Notes: generated by a model from the letters alone, not told the origin. Shown: positions 8,620 through 19,420, counted from the stretch's first letter. The stretch: DNA of 64,000 nt from Duganella levis (GCF_009857605.1 NZ_WWCT01000007.1:62001-126000), one strand, 5' to 3'. Numbers and translations are program-made.

Positions 8620-9744
8620 TTATGATGCGACCACATCGAACCAACCGGGCGTGGCCTTGATAACGTCCCAAAGTTTGCTCGGAATACCTGTACGCGGTAC
8701 GTCGGCAGCCGAAATCGAAAGGCGAACATCACTAGCTCGGCCATTGCGAGCACAAGCAACCCAATCCGGATTGATCACCAAGCTCTGTCCCACAGCGACG
8801 AGCGAAAGCCCCGTGTTGAGCGCGCTGTCAGCCTGGGCTGGCGTCTTGATGCGTCCCGCAGCCATCAGCGGGACGCGATCGCCTATATGGTCGTGCAATA
8901 TGCCGACGATCGTGGTGCTGTATGTGCCAGACGAAGGCACCTGGTCTAATGCATTACCCAACGACGCGTGGATATAGCTTGCACCAGCGTCAATCACACG
9001 TGTGATCAACTGCAGCGAGTCAGCGATCTCCAATCCTCCCTCGATATTTTCCTCAACCGAGATGCGATATCCGAGTGCAAACGGTCCGTCCGCGTGCTCA
9101 GCAATTGTGCGCTTAACAGCTTCCACAATTGCTAGCGGAAAACGCATACGGTTCTCCAGCGATCCGCCCCATTGGTCAGTGCGCCGATTCGAATGCGGGG
9201 AGAAAAAGTTCTGGATCAGGAAGCCATGAGCTCCGTGAAGTTCGATCCCATCAAAGCCGGCCGCAATGGCACGCCTTGTCGCATCGGCGAATGCTTGCAC
9301 TACAGCGATGACTTCTTCGTCACTCAACGCCCTGGGCATGACGGCCTGTGCAAACGGGCCGCCATCGCCCGGAACAGCGCTTGCAGCGACTACGTCTGAC
9401 ACCAACGTCGGCAAGGTCTTCACGCCAGCATGGAAGATTTGCAGGATAGCCGGCGCACCGCCGCTTTTGGCTGCGAGCGCCAATTTGCGCAGGCTCGGAA
9501 TAAATCGGTCGTCGTGAGCGGCAAATTCACCGGTAAAGCCTACGCCATTTGCTTGTACGTGCGTGCAGCCGGTAATGACCAAACCTACGTCTTGAGCCCT
9601 TCGACGATAATACGCCTCCTCTTCATCGGACACGGTACCGTCTTCATTGCTGGCCCAAGTGGTCATCGGCGCCATCACGACGCGATTGCGCAATACCAAA
9701 CCTGGTAGGAGCGCCAACGGCTCAAATAACTCGCTGTGTTTCAC
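8620..9744 (-). CDS. NADH:flavin oxidoreductase, Old Yellow Enzyme family
   Basis: A 374-aa TIM-barrel flavoprotein. Characteristic segments are NRVVMAPMTTWAS near residue 22, GFDGIELHGAHGFLIQ near 164 (the substrate-anion H/H pair region), then FFSPHSNRRTDQWGGS and ENRMRFP. It is FMN-bound and reduces activated double bonds or nitro groups. No Fe-S cluster extension is present, so it is a short OYE-like type, not 2,4-dienoyl-CoA reductase. The start is GTG at 9744 with a weak ribosome site. It is the second gene of the oxidoreductase cluster, about 56 bases after the aldo/keto reductase. Confidence 0.92.
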   Translation of the reverse strand: MKHSELFEPLALLPGLVLRNRVVMAPMTTWASNEDGTVSDEEEAYYRRRAQDVGLVITGCTHVQANGVGFTGEFAAHDDRFIPSLRKLALAAKSGGAPAILQIFHAGVKTLPTLVSDVVAASAVPGDGGPFAQAVMPRALSDEEVIAVVQAFADATRRAIAAGFDGIELHGAHGFLIQNFFSPHSNRRTDQWGGSLENRMRFPLAIVEAVKRTIAEHADGPFALGYRISVEENIEGGLEIADSLQLITRVIDAGASYIHASLGNALDQVPSSGTYSTTIVGILHDHIGDRVPLMAAGRIKTPAQADSALNTGLSLVAVGQSLVINPDWVACARNGRASDVRLSISAADVPRTGIPSKLWDVIKATPGWFDVVAS

Positions 9745-9800
9745 GGTATTTCACTTTCATTTAGAGATTGCTAGGCCGCCAGCGGCGGCGCTCTGAGACG

Positions 9801-11021
<1,221 letters not shown>

Positions 11022-11056
11022 TTAATGACTCCAATGTAACCCCGCACGATAGATAT

Positions 11057-11073
11057 GATTAGATGCGATAATC
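11057..11073. promoter_or_regulatory. LysR-type box in the AKR/LysR divergent spacer
   Basis: GATTA-N7-TAATC is a perfect inverted repeat that contains the T-N11-A core used by LysR-type regulators. It lies 29 bases before the LysR start and about 77 bases before the aldo/keto reductase start, as expected for joint autorepression and target activation. Confidence 0.65.
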
Positions 11074-11101
11074 CTCTTGCGCTTATAGGCAAGGGTTATA
11101 A

Positions 11102-12013
11102 ATGATTAAAGAGAGCATGGATGATTTGGGGGCGTTCCTGGTCGTCGCGACGCAACGTAGCTTTACGCGCGCCGCAGCTCAGCTCGGAATTTCGCAGCCC
11201 GCGCTGAGTGCCAAGATCACTGCGTTGGAGGCGCGACTCGGCGTGCGCTTGCTAACACGTTCAACCCGCAGCGTCTCCACTACCGAGGCAGGCGAGAGAC
11301 TATTCAATGCGATCGGGCCACACTTCGACGGCATTGCATCGGGATTAAATGAATTGAGCGAGCTACGGGACAAACCTGCCGGAAGCATACGAATTACCTC
11401 AGTCGAACATGCGTCGCAGACTATTCTGCTACCTGCACTGGCGACGCTGCTTTCTGACTACCCCGATATCACTGTAGAAATCATCGACGACTACAGTCTT
11501 GCCGACATTGTGGCGGACCGGTTCGATGCGGGGGTACGTCTCGGAGAACAAGTGGCGCAAGACATGATTGCTGTACGCATAGGCCCCGACTTTAAGCAAT
11601 GCGTAGTCGGTTCACCTGCATACTTCAAAAGATGGGGAAAGCCCCAAACGCCTCACGACTTAACTGAACATCGTTGCATTGCGTTGCGCCTGCCGACATC
11701 GGGGGGTGTCTGGTCGTGGCCATTTGAAAAAGAGGGCCGAGAATTGAAAGTTCGTCCAGCGGGGCAATTGGCGTTCAATACGATCACATTGCAACTTGGT
11801 AGCTGCCTGGCAGGAATTGGTCTGGGCTACCTGCCCGAAGATGTCGTGAAGGAACATATTACGGCTGGCCGCCTGCAACGAGTGTTGACGGAATGGTCGG
11901 CGCCGATGTCGGGTTATCATCTCTACTATCCGAGCAGGCGCCAGCACACCGCAGCATTTTCTTTGGTCGTCTCAGCTTTAAGCCTTGGAGGAAGACAGCA
12001 ACGCACTCGGTAG
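11102..12013 (+). CDS. LysR-family transcriptional regulator
   Basis: A 303-aa protein of standard LysR length. The winged helix is at residues 8-65 (FTRAAAQLGISQPALSAKI, then LGVRLLTRSTRSVSTTEAG). The effector domain follows from about residue 90 and ends in LHPxx-like positions (HLYYPSRRQHTAAFSLVV). AAGGG lies six bases upstream of the ATG. The gene diverges from the oxidoreductase operon and most likely controls it through the box at 11057-11073. Close relatives in this subgroup (DsdC/AaeR-like, YhjC type) often respond to reactive electrophiles or aromatic compounds, but the ligand here is unknown. Confidence 0.92.
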   Translation: MIKESMDDLGAFLVVATQRSFTRAAAQLGISQPALSAKITALEARLGVRLLTRSTRSVSTTEAGERLFNAIGPHFDGIASGLNELSELRDKPAGSIRITSVEHASQTILLPALATLLSDYPDITVEIIDDYSLADIVADRFDAGVRLGEQVAQDMIAVRIGPDFKQCVVGSPAYFKRWGKPQTPHDLTEHRCIALRLPTSGGVWSWPFEKEGRELKVRPAGQLAFNTITLQLGSCLAGIGLGYLPEDVVKEHITAGRLQRVLTEWSAPMSGYHLYYPSRRQHTAAFSLVVSALSLGGRQQRTR

Positions 12014-12129
12014 CTTGCTTGGTCACTTGATGCTGGCGCACTGGTAATTTAGGCAAACGCGGGGAGCATGAATTTGCAATCCCGGAAAATCGAGTGCTCG
12101 AAACAAAAAAGCGCCCTGCGGTATTGAGG

Positions 12130-12828
12130 CTAGTCTTTCCCGACCTCGTTCGGATGAAGCCGTTGCGTTTCGTCGCTAAGAACATTAATCGGCTCCCAGG
12201 ACAGCAGAGCTGCTGTTCGGTTTATCACCCACATCATATCGGTATCGGATCCCCAGCCGGTCCGAAGGAGGCGTGCTAGATATTGCTGGAGTATTTCCTG
12301 ACGGGATAAGTGTGCGTACTTGCCTTTCTCGTTCAGCAAGCATCGCTCCACGAACTGATTGGCAAGGTCTTCGCAAAGCTCCCATCGCGCGAGTACTTCG
12401 GGCGGGGACGTGCCTGGCTCATAGTACTTACCGCCATAAGAGACCAGCGCGATCTTAGGTTGTGCGCCACTGATTGAAGCGGCCTGAGGTTGAGCGGGGA
12501 AGTCCGATGGAATCAGTGCTCGCTTAATCTCGACCTCTAGTGTCGACGAGCGTTCGCAATGAACTTTATCAGCAAGTGCAACTGCGGAACTGATCGTATT
12601 TTCAATGTCTGCGGCACTAGCACCTGGGGCGATGAGCAAGGTGGCCAGCAGGGTAGCTGGCGCATTTGCTAAAAATCCGGCGACAGCCGGCACCAAGTTT
12701 GGAGTGAGCTCATTTGTCTTTATGGCTCGAATTAGTTCTGCAGCCGCAACCGAGCCATCCAGGGGCAGTGATGCCAGGAAGGTGTCTACCTGATGCTGTG
12801 TGTCTGGTGTTGAATGTATGTTCTGCAT
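12130..12828 (-). CDS. Conserved hypothetical protein, unknown function
   Basis: A 232-aa protein from the ATG at 12828, which has TTGGAGAAA at good spacing; a longer reading from 12858 has none. I do not recognise the family. The amino half is Ala/Leu-rich helical (LVPAVAGFLANAPATLLATLL, residues about 45-65) and not clearly a membrane segment. The carboxy half has a compact polar region (YGGKYYEPGTSPPEVLARW, then LLRTGWGSDTDMMWVI). It lies 63 bases after the metallophosphoesterase gene on the same strand, so the two may be co-transcribed. No signal peptide or catalytic motif is seen. Such proteins are common on integrative elements, which fits the region. Confidence 0.6.
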   Translation of the reverse strand: MQNIHSTPDTQHQVDTFLASLPLDGSVAAAELIRAIKTNELTPNLVPAVAGFLANAPATLLATLLIAPGASAADIENTISSAVALADKVHCERSSTLEVEIKRALIPSDFPAQPQAASISGAQPKIALVSYGGKYYEPGTSPPEVLARWELCEDLANQFVERCLLNEKGKYAHLSRQEILQQYLARLLRTGWGSDTDMMWVINRTAALLSWEPINVLSDETQRLHPNEVGKD

Positions 12829-12891
12829 CTCGATTTCTCCAAAGGCACCAACGAGCAAAATCCGATACGGTAGCGACGAATATCGGTGGCC

Positions 12892-13596
12892 TTAGTATTC
12901 ACCACCGATGTGGATGACTTCGCCACCAAGGCTGACGATGCTGCGAAAACCTACTCCCATCCAAGGGCTGCGCAAATAACAGATGGACTCGTGCAAGTGA
13001 CCATGAAAAGCTCTCTGTACACCTAAGCATTGCGCGAGGTGCGTTATCACCTCAAATCCAAATTCATGCAGACCTGGCGCTTCATGTGTAACCAGCACAT
13101 CAGCAGACTGCTGGGATAGGTAAAAAACGTCTGCTGGAAAAATTGTAGTGAGGTGACGCAAAGGCAGTCCGCCCCGGAACAGATTACCTTTCCCAAGTGT
13201 TTTCGCGTATGCACTACCACTAAGCAGTGGATCGACTGCTACATCAGCTCTCGGATTCCACGGCTTTCTGAAAACTCCGCCCAATCCAGCGATGCGTACG
13301 CCTCTGATCGTTGCGACAGAACTGTGCAGATTGATGAAGCCGCTGTTGGTTAGATTGTCCCAATTCGATTCGGAGTCGCTGTCATGGTTACCCGGAATGT
13401 AGGCAACTTCAATATTGGCCTGAAGATCTCGTAGCTCGCTCTGTAGCGGACCGCGGCAATCGAGATCGCCTAAGAAGATAATTGCATCCGGGGTTCGATG
13501 ATCTGTCGCGTTGAGAATGTGCGCGAACTCACCGTGGCAGTCTCCTGCAAACCAGATTTCCGGCATATTCCCGTTGGCGTGCACCATTTCCTCCAT
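12892..13596 (-). CDS. Calcineurin-like metallophosphoesterase
   Basis: A 234-aa protein with all metal-binding blocks of the family in order: GDCHG near residue 18, GDLD near 43, PGNHD near 69, THEAPG near 160 and a final HGHLHE near 189. This predicts a dinuclear metal centre hydrolysing a phosphate ester; the substrate class (nucleotide, protein or nucleic acid) cannot be read. The start is uncertain: ATG codons at 13596, 13587 and 13566 are all possible, and only the first has GAAAGG close by. It is followed on the same strand by the unknown 232-aa gene. No defence or repair partner is obvious next to it. Confidence 0.85.
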   Translation of the reverse strand: MEEMVHANGNMPEIWFAGDCHGEFAHILNATDHRTPDAIIFLGDLDCRGPLQSELRDLQANIEVAYIPGNHDSDSESNWDNLTNSGFINLHSSVATIRGVRIAGLGGVFRKPWNPRADVAVDPLLSGSAYAKTLGKGNLFRGGLPLRHLTTIFPADVFYLSQQSADVLVTHEAPGLHEFGFEVITHLAQCLGVQRAFHGHLHESICYLRSPWMGVGFRSIVSLGGEVIHIGGEY

Positions 13597-13783
13597 TGCC
13601 TTTCGTAGTGCTGTCTTTAATGCCGTGTAAAGTCTATCAACTCGTCTAGTCGCCCGGCTGCAGTGGTGACATACGGCAGGGCCTTTCCAATAGGACCGGT
13701 ATGTCCGAAAGAAGCCACAGGCGCTAGGTACTGTTTTAAAATCGGGAATATGCCTTAGAATCCAACTGAAGAAGGATGCTTGT

Positions 13784-14410
13784 ATGTTAAAGCTGTGGCG
13801 GTTATTCCGTATTTATGACGAACGTTCTACCAAGAAAAAAATAGAAGGCGCCAAGGATTCTATCTCAGTCAAAGCCCGTCTCACGCACATCAAACAGTTA
13901 CGCAGCATCGAGATCGAGACCTCGATGAACCACTATAAATCGTTTACAGCGCCCAATCCGGACATCAAAGCGACTATATATTCCTCGGATCAGGTCGTGG
14001 TGGGTCAGGTAACGTACGCGGTATCACCCCTATTCGATAAGCTCTATATATTCGACATCACCATACACGATGCTTTCCGCCGTCAAGGCTTTGGTCTTGC
14101 TGTAATTGCGTATCTCGCGAATACGCATCGCCTGCCCATGGCTACGATCAAAGAGGTATTATCGGCAAGCGGATTTTGGCGTGCGGCTCGCCTGGCCAGC
14201 GGTCCAATTGAAACCTTATCCCTCAGCGAGATGGACTTAGAGCGTGAACGATGGGCTCATCTCAAGCCCCTGGTGGATCAATTGGATTCTCTAATCTCCG
14301 ATCGATTGTCCAACAAGCGCGAGTCGTGGGAAATCGCTGTCGGCCGGGGACTACCGGACTGGCCGTCGTCGAAATTTACTCCGCTCGCGACGGCGGATCA
14401 CTGGGGGTAA
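13784..14410 (+). CDS. GNAT-fold-like protein, unknown substrate
   Basis: A 208-aa protein. The central part looks like the acetyl-CoA-binding core of GNAT acetyltransferases: a beta strand VVVGQVTYAV near residue 70, strand LYIFDITIHDAFR near 87, then R-R-Q-G-F-G-L (the Q/RxxGxG/A pyrophosphate loop) near 101 and helix AVIAYLAN. The carboxy-terminal 70 residues are charged helix with no known match. It stands alone, divergent from the metallophosphoesterase and convergent with the next unknown gene. Acetyltransferase activity is inferred only from the loop motif. Confidence 0.6.
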   Translation: MLKLWRLFRIYDERSTKKKIEGAKDSISVKARLTHIKQLRSIEIETSMNHYKSFTAPNPDIKATIYSSDQVVVGQVTYAVSPLFDKLYIFDITIHDAFRRQGFGLAVIAYLANTHRLPMATIKEVLSASGFWRAARLASGPIETLSLSEMDLERERWAHLKPLVDQLDSLISDRLSNKRESWEIAVGRGLPDWPSSKFTPLATADHWG

Positions 14411-14504
14411 GGTGGGCAACTACGTCGCCACACAACATACAGAAACCCGCCTATTCTTTGCAATTACTTTTCACCGCCGAAGTTGGCAGCGTCTGCTCCC
14501 TGAC

Positions 14505-15215
14505 TCAAGTCGGTATCCGGAGGGTCCCCAAGTAGGCAGCCTCATCTGAGTGATCTAAGTCGCGCCAGCTCTCATTCACGCCTGCATAGCCTTCGCAGTC
14601 GTTAAGGATCAATCCGGCTCGCCCCGCTTTATCGAACGTCAGCTTAGCACGGCAGTTAAGAGTGTCGCCAGTGAACATTCGATCGCCATCGAAATCGTGG
14701 TCTCCAGCCATGTCGCCATCTGCGTCAATGCTCCAGGTGACTCTGGCTTCCCACAAATTTTCAGTGGGAGGAATTTTGTAGGGCAGTTCAGCTTCGCTAT
14801 CGAAAGAGGCATTCGTCTCGGACATGGCCGCTGATACATCATCTGAATTGGTGATCGCATCCACCATGACTTCGCGCGCGTAGTCGTCATAGAAATCGGG
14901 AAGATCTTTGTAAACCGGAACAGGTGCTGTGCTCGTCAGGGCAACTACACAAGCTTGAATTAGCTCGGTGATGTGACTTACACCGATCGCAAGTGCACGC
15001 TTCTGAGCGGTATCCAGGTTCAGCACCAACATTTCGGCATCGTCGAGATGGTAGGCCCGACTCTCGTCTCGTTCTTCTAAAACCAATGCGGCATAGCTGT
15101 GGTAGCCAAGCATGCCGGCTAAGACTTCCGCAATGCGAGAGCGTTTTATTGATTGACCGTTGTTGGTCAGAGAAATGAATGCGGCATGGGCGGCCGCACT
15201 AATAAGCGTAGTCAT
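14505..15215 (-). CDS. Hypothetical protein with an LGYHSYAAL-type helical domain
   Basis: A protein of about 236 aa from the ATG at 15215, which has GGAG six bases upstream; an ATG four codons earlier is less well placed. The first 50 residues (IAEVLAGMLGYHSYAALVLEE) resemble a small helical domain that I associate, by memory only, with proteins on conjugative elements and plasmids. The rest is acidic, with alternating strands (WEARVTWSIDADGDMAGDHD, then CRAKLTFDKAGRAGLIL). No enzyme motif is visible. It lies just upstream of the defence genes on the opposite strand, separated by a 263-base spacer. Confidence 0.55.
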   Translation of the reverse strand: MTTLISAAAHAAFISLTNNGQSIKRSRIAEVLAGMLGYHSYAALVLEERDESRAYHLDDAEMLVLNLDTAQKRALAIGVSHITELIQACVVALTSTAPVPVYKDLPDFYDDYAREVMVDAITNSDDVSAAMSETNASFDSEAELPYKIPPTENLWEARVTWSIDADGDMAGDHDFDGDRMFTGDTLNCRAKLTFDKAGRAGLILNDCEGYAGVNESWRDLDHSDEAAYLGTLRIPT

Positions 15216-15478
15216 AATATTCTCCATGTTCGCTTGCGCTGGCCGTTTTGTCGCTGTCGAACAGTCGAAAATATGACGATTGGATGAGCGTTGTTTTACG
15301 ATGCATGCCGTTTCAAGCTGGCCAGAGCTTAGGCGGGTCGCCTTGAGGTCATATTAGCCTGTAAGCAGTTGAAGGGCAACTCTTCTCGCGTATGTGGGCA
15401 TAGGTTGTTTCAATTTGCGGCGCAGCTCTTTGTTTGGAATAAAATGTCCGAAACCAACTGACAAGAGCACTCGGCAAG

Positions 15479-17224
15479 ATGCACGTCTCATCTCTTAAGC
15501 TATGGAATTTCCGTAAGTTCGGCGGCGACGCATTTGACCTGATCGCTCCACACCTCGAAGTGGGCTTCAGCCCGGGCCTCAATGTGCTTATTGGCGAGAA
15601 CGACTCGGGTAAGACCGCGATCATCGATGCGGTGAGGCTCGTACTGAAGACCCACAGCTACGATTGGTCGAGAGTCGACGGGGACGACTTCCACAAGTCT
15701 GGGGAACGTCTGCGCATTGAGCTAACCCTGTCAGGACTAAAGCCAGAGGAAGGCAAAAATTTCACGGAGTTCCTGTGCTGGGAAGATGACAAAGAAGAGG
15801 TCAGGCCTTTCCTGAGATTGATACTGGACGTCAGGAAGAACCCAGCTACCGGCCAGATCTTGCCTTACGAGGTTCGAGCTGGTGGCGACGCTGACGGCAA
15901 ACAGCTAAGTCCTGAGGCCAAAGAGTATCTGAAGGTAACCTACCTTAAGCCGCTAAGGGATGCCGAAGAGGAGCTCGTTGCGCGGAAGAACTCTCGTCTA
16001 TCTCAAATCCTTATCGGGCACGAGGCGTTCAAGGGAAAGGGCGAAGGCCACGTCCTGATGGACCACTTGAAGAGCTTCAACCTCTCGTTGGAAAATTACT
16101 TCGAGGGAAACGACCACGCTGGCGAGCCGATCGATGATCAGCTTGGAAAGGGACTCAAAGACAGCATCGATGGCTATATCAAGCAGCTCTATCAACAGGG
16201 CAAGAAGACGGGCCTGTCGGTCACAGAGCGCGGACAATTGAAGGGGCTACTCGAAAAGTTGGAGCTTTCCATACTCGGTGAGACGAGACCCGGCCTGGGA
16301 ACGCTCAACCGGCTTTTCATGGCGTCCGAGCTCCTCCACCTCAATAAGCTCAACTGGACGGGAATCAGGCTAGGGCTCGTGGAGGAGTTGGAGGCGCACC
16401 TTCACCCGCAGGCGCAAATGCAGGCCATAGAAACCCTGCAGAAGCAAACCGAAGTCCAACTCATGCTTACGACCCACAGCCCGAACATTGGATCGAAGCT
16501 CGACCTGAAAAACCTTATCGTATGTAATGGTAGCAAGGCATACCCGATGGGAGGCGAACACACCGAGCTCGATGCTGATGACTACGTGTTTCTTGAGCGC
16601 TTTCTGGATGTGACCAAGGCGAATCTCTTTTTCTCGAAAGGCGTAATCCTCGTTGAAGGATGGTCCGAAGAACTGTTCCTCGGCGAATTTGCGAGGCTTC
16701 TTGGCTACGATTTGACCGAAAAGGGCGTTGCTGTGGTCAATGTCAGCAGCCTTGCCTTCATTCGCTACGCGAACGTCTTCAAGCGGAAGGCTGAGCCCCA
16801 CTTCGAAATTCCGGTGGCCGTGCTTACCGACGTCGACGTTCCTTTCGACGAAGAGGATGGTACAACGCCTGGCGACAAAGCTAATCTGGCTGCTGCAATA
16901 ACCGCCAAGCAGAAAAAATACGATGGCCAGTGCGTAAGGTCGTTCATCTCCCCGAGGTGGACCCTGGAATATTGCCTTTCCAAGTCTAATGCATTCAAAG
17001 CGAAGTTCGCTGAGATCGTCATGGCAGCCCACAACCGCACAGATTGGACAGACTTCGACGCGACGTTGGCGGATAAGTTGAAACGCCAGGCACTCGCCAA
17101 GACTGAGATTTCTGCGCGACTCGCCCAGGCATTATCGAAAGGCGAAATTAAAAAAGAACAGGTGGCCGGCGACGTGCATGTGGAGTACTTAGTAAAGGCA
17201 ATTGAATATGCCTGTGGAAATTAA
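15479..17224 (+). CDS. gajA: GajA-like OLD-family ATPase/TOPRIM nuclease (Gabija-type defence)
   Basis: A 581-aa protein, close to the length of known GajA. An ABC-type ATPase comes first: Walker A GENDSGKT at residues 39-46, Walker B region LVEELEAHLHP near 300-310 and an H-loop TTHSPNIGSK near 330. A TOPRIM nuclease domain follows: VILVEGWSEE near 388 supplies the catalytic Glu and LTDVDVP near 449 the DxD pair. Known GajA nicks DNA when nucleotide levels fall during phage replication and acts in a complex with GajB. The next gene is a UvrD-like helicase overlapping by 17 bases, the arrangement that defines Gabija. The family call is strong. Assignment to Gabija rather than another OLD-plus-helicase system needs a profile search. 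Confidence 0.88.
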   Translation: MHVSSLKLWNFRKFGGDAFDLIAPHLEVGFSPGLNVLIGENDSGKTAIIDAVRLVLKTHSYDWSRVDGDDFHKSGERLRIELTLSGLKPEEGKNFTEFLCWEDDKEEVRPFLRLILDVRKNPATGQILPYEVRAGGDADGKQLSPEAKEYLKVTYLKPLRDAEEELVARKNSRLSQILIGHEAFKGKGEGHVLMDHLKSFNLSLENYFEGNDHAGEPIDDQLGKGLKDSIDGYIKQLYQQGKKTGLSVTERGQLKGLLEKLELSILGETRPGLGTLNRLFMASELLHLNKLNWTGIRLGLVEELEAHLHPQAQMQAIETLQKQTEVQLMLTTHSPNIGSKLDLKNLIVCNGSKAYPMGGEHTELDADDYVFLERFLDVTKANLFFSKGVILVEGWSEELFLGEFARLLGYDLTEKGVAVVNVSSLAFIRYANVFKRKAEPHFEIPVAVLTDVDVPFDEEDGTTPGDKANLAAAITAKQKKYDGQCVRSFISPRWTLEYCLSKSNAFKAKFAEIVMAAHNRTDWTDFDATLADKLKRQALAKTEISARLAQALSKGEIKKEQVAGDVHVEYLVKAIEYACGN

Positions 17225-19253
17225 CCTAACTGAAGACGACATCGCGTATGCCGAGAGCGTGCTGCTGCCCAAAGGCGCGTCTTTCGATCACGAACGGAGG
17301 GAATTTATTCGCAACCTCGGCACTCTCGACCTCCAAGCCGTGCCGGGTAGCGGAAAGACGACCGCATTGCTCGCGAAATTGCTGATCCTGGACCGCTACC
17401 TACCGTTCGCGGACGGATCCGGGATACTCGTCCTCTCGCACACTAACGCCGCTATTGACGAGATTCGCTCAAGGATCGGGTCCCACTGCAAGGCGTTATT
17501 TAGGTACCCGAATTTCGTAGGCACCATTCAAGGCTTCGTGGACGATTTCTTGGCTATCCCCTATTTCACCAACCGATACCACCGCGTACCAGTCCGAATC
17601 GACGACGAGATTCGTGAGCAGAGGTTTGCGAACCGCCCGTTTAACATGCAGGGATTTTCCGCGCCTGAGAGCAAACGAGCTTTGCATTTCCTCAGGGTGA
17701 ATTCGAAGCCTATACGCCTGTCTTATATGGACGGAAACACGGTCCTGACAGAAGGATACAGGGGCCCTAGATTAATAATCAAGAAGCCGCGCGGGAATAC
17801 GAAGGCGGAAAACTATTCTGATTGGAGTTTGGACGAGAAAGCCAAGGTCGAGGAGTGGGTCACGAAATTTACTCGCAGAGTACTTGCGAGCGGCCACCTG
17901 TGCTATGACGACGCTTACTTCCTCGCGGACGTCTTCCTCACTAAAAATTCCCAGATAAAGGAGCTGCTCCAGGCGAGGTTCTCGCACGTCTTCGTTGACG
18001 AGATGCAGGACATGGAAATGCACCAGCATGACCTTCTTGAGCGCGTTTTCTTCGACGGAGGAAGCGCAGTGACAGCTTTCCAGCGTGTAGGCGACAAGAA
18101 CCAGTCGATATACGATGGACGGACGGCCGCTACACAGGGTTTTTGGATTGACAGGGCAACAGTGCTCCAGCTCAACGGCAGCTACAGACTCAGTCCATTG
18201 ATCGCCGAACTCGTAAGCAATTTTGCCATCGCGCCGCTTCGTATTGACGGGCGCGGGAAGAATTCCGACGGCTCGGAAATATCCGTAAGGCCAAAGTTCA
18301 TCGTCTACTCGGAGAGTACTTTGGATCAGGTCCTCCCAGAATTCACTCGCGCCATACGCGAGGGACTCGACAACGGCTCGATTCCGGCGGATCCTCACAA
18401 CAAGTACAGGGCCATAGCTTGGGCAACTAAGCCGGACAATGAAAAAGTCCGGCTTTGTAGTTACCATCCGAGCTTCTCGCGCGAAGAGCTGCGGCAAAAG
18501 CCCGACTACACAAATCTCCGGTCCTACATTCTCGCCTGCGATAAGAGGTCCTTAACTTTCGCTTCTGCTGAGCGTGGCATAACCGGCGCGATGCTCCAAG
18601 TGCTGAGGATTGAGGGAATCGGCGATGCAAGCGGCCGACCACTCAACAAGGCAAAGCTAAAAGAGTTCCTCGTTGGAGCGGATCCGGAGAGCTGGGCGGC
18701 ACACGAAGCGAACTTGTACAGATGGTGCGTCCTGGTGGCGAGCGGGAAGGAAGATGACGTGGTCCAAGAAATGAAATCTTACCTGCCTAAACTCCTGGCA
18801 CTTTTTGACTCCGCCGTTAAACTAAGCGCTGCGTTCATAAACGACACGTCTACAGTCTTCGCTCCCCCCGTGAGCGGAGCTCGCCGCAACGGCGCCAACA
18901 TCTTCCAAGGCGAGGGTGTGAATATCCTCGTCTCTACCGTGCACGCGGTGAAAGGGGAAACCCACACAGCGACCCTCTACATGGAAACACATTACGAGAA
19001 GGGAGGAGGAGGAAGCTATGAGTCCGAACGGCTCGCGAAACAGTTGATAGGCACTCCGCTCGCTCAGAATGCGCATAAACTGGCCAAGCAGTCCGCCAAG
19101 ATGGTTTATGTTGGTTTCTCGCGGCCCACACATTTACTTTGTTTCGCAGTACATGAGAGCAGGTTCACCGCTCTAGCGGTTTCGGTTAACACCTCCGGGT
19201 GGGATGTTCTAAGGCTGGTGGACAAAGCTCCTGTAATCGAGCAAGTGACTTAG
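17208..19253 (+). CDS. gajB: GajB-like UvrD/SF1A helicase (Gabija-type defence)
   Basis: A 681-aa protein from the ATG at 17208, with AAAGG about eight bases upstream; a TTG at 17202 is possible but has poor spacing. SF1 helicase motifs in order: Walker A AVPGSGKTT at residues 44-52, Walker B VFVDEMQD near 265, motif III GDKNQSIYDG near 295, motif V STVHAVKGETH near 577 and motif VI VYVGFSRPTHL near 633. It is longer than the roughly 500-aa GajB that I know, the extra length being inserted between motifs III and V. It overlaps gajA by 17 bases, so the two are translationally coupled. It most likely senses or unwinds nucleic acid ends and activates the GajA nuclease. Confidence 0.86.
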   Translation: MPVEINLTEDDIAYAESVLLPKGASFDHERREFIRNLGTLDLQAVPGSGKTTALLAKLLILDRYLPFADGSGILVLSHTNAAIDEIRSRIGSHCKALFRYPNFVGTIQGFVDDFLAIPYFTNRYHRVPVRIDDEIREQRFANRPFNMQGFSAPESKRALHFLRVNSKPIRLSYMDGNTVLTEGYRGPRLIIKKPRGNTKAENYSDWSLDEKAKVEEWVTKFTRRVLASGHLCYDDAYFLADVFLTKNSQIKELLQARFSHVFVDEMQDMEMHQHDLLERVFFDGGSAVTAFQRVGDKNQSIYDGRTAATQGFWIDRATVLQLNGSYRLSPLIAELVSNFAIAPLRIDGRGKNSDGSEISVRPKFIVYSESTLDQVLPEFTRAIREGLDNGSIPADPHNKYRAIAWATKPDNEKVRLCSYHPSFSREELRQKPDYTNLRSYILACDKRSLTFASAERGITGAMLQVLRIEGIGDASGRPLNKAKLKEFLVGADPESWAAHEANLYRWCVLVASGKEDDVVQEMKSYLPKLLALFDSAVKLSAAFINDTSTVFAPPVSGARRNGANIFQGEGVNILVSTVHAVKGETHTATLYMETHYEKGGGGSYESERLAKQLIGTPLAQNAHKLAKQSAKMVYVGFSRPTHLLCFAVHESRFTALAVSVNTSGWDVLRLVDKAPVIEQVT

Positions 19254-19271
19254 GCTAAGCCGAAACACGAA

Positions 19272-19409
19272 AAATAGGGTCTGTGACAATTTACGAAAAA
19301 ATGCTGATTTTTAGCGTTGCAAGTTATTGAAAACAAAGGAAATTCAGTCGGACCTTTGAAATAGACGTTGGCCCACGTAGTGGAAAATTATAAATAGCGC
19401 TCTGTGACA
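19272..19409. repeat. Imperfect direct repeats in the gajB-nuclease spacer
   Basis: AAATAG-ggt-CTGTGACA at 19272-19288 recurs as AAATAG-cgct-CTGTGACA at 19392-19409, 120 bases apart. The spacer is AT-rich compared with the flanking genes. A TATAAA at 19389-19394 with a TTGGCC 15 bases upstream could be a weak promoter, and the second repeat would then overlap the start of the transcript. The role is unknown. Confidence 0.5.
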
Positions 19410-19420
19410 TAAAAAAAACC

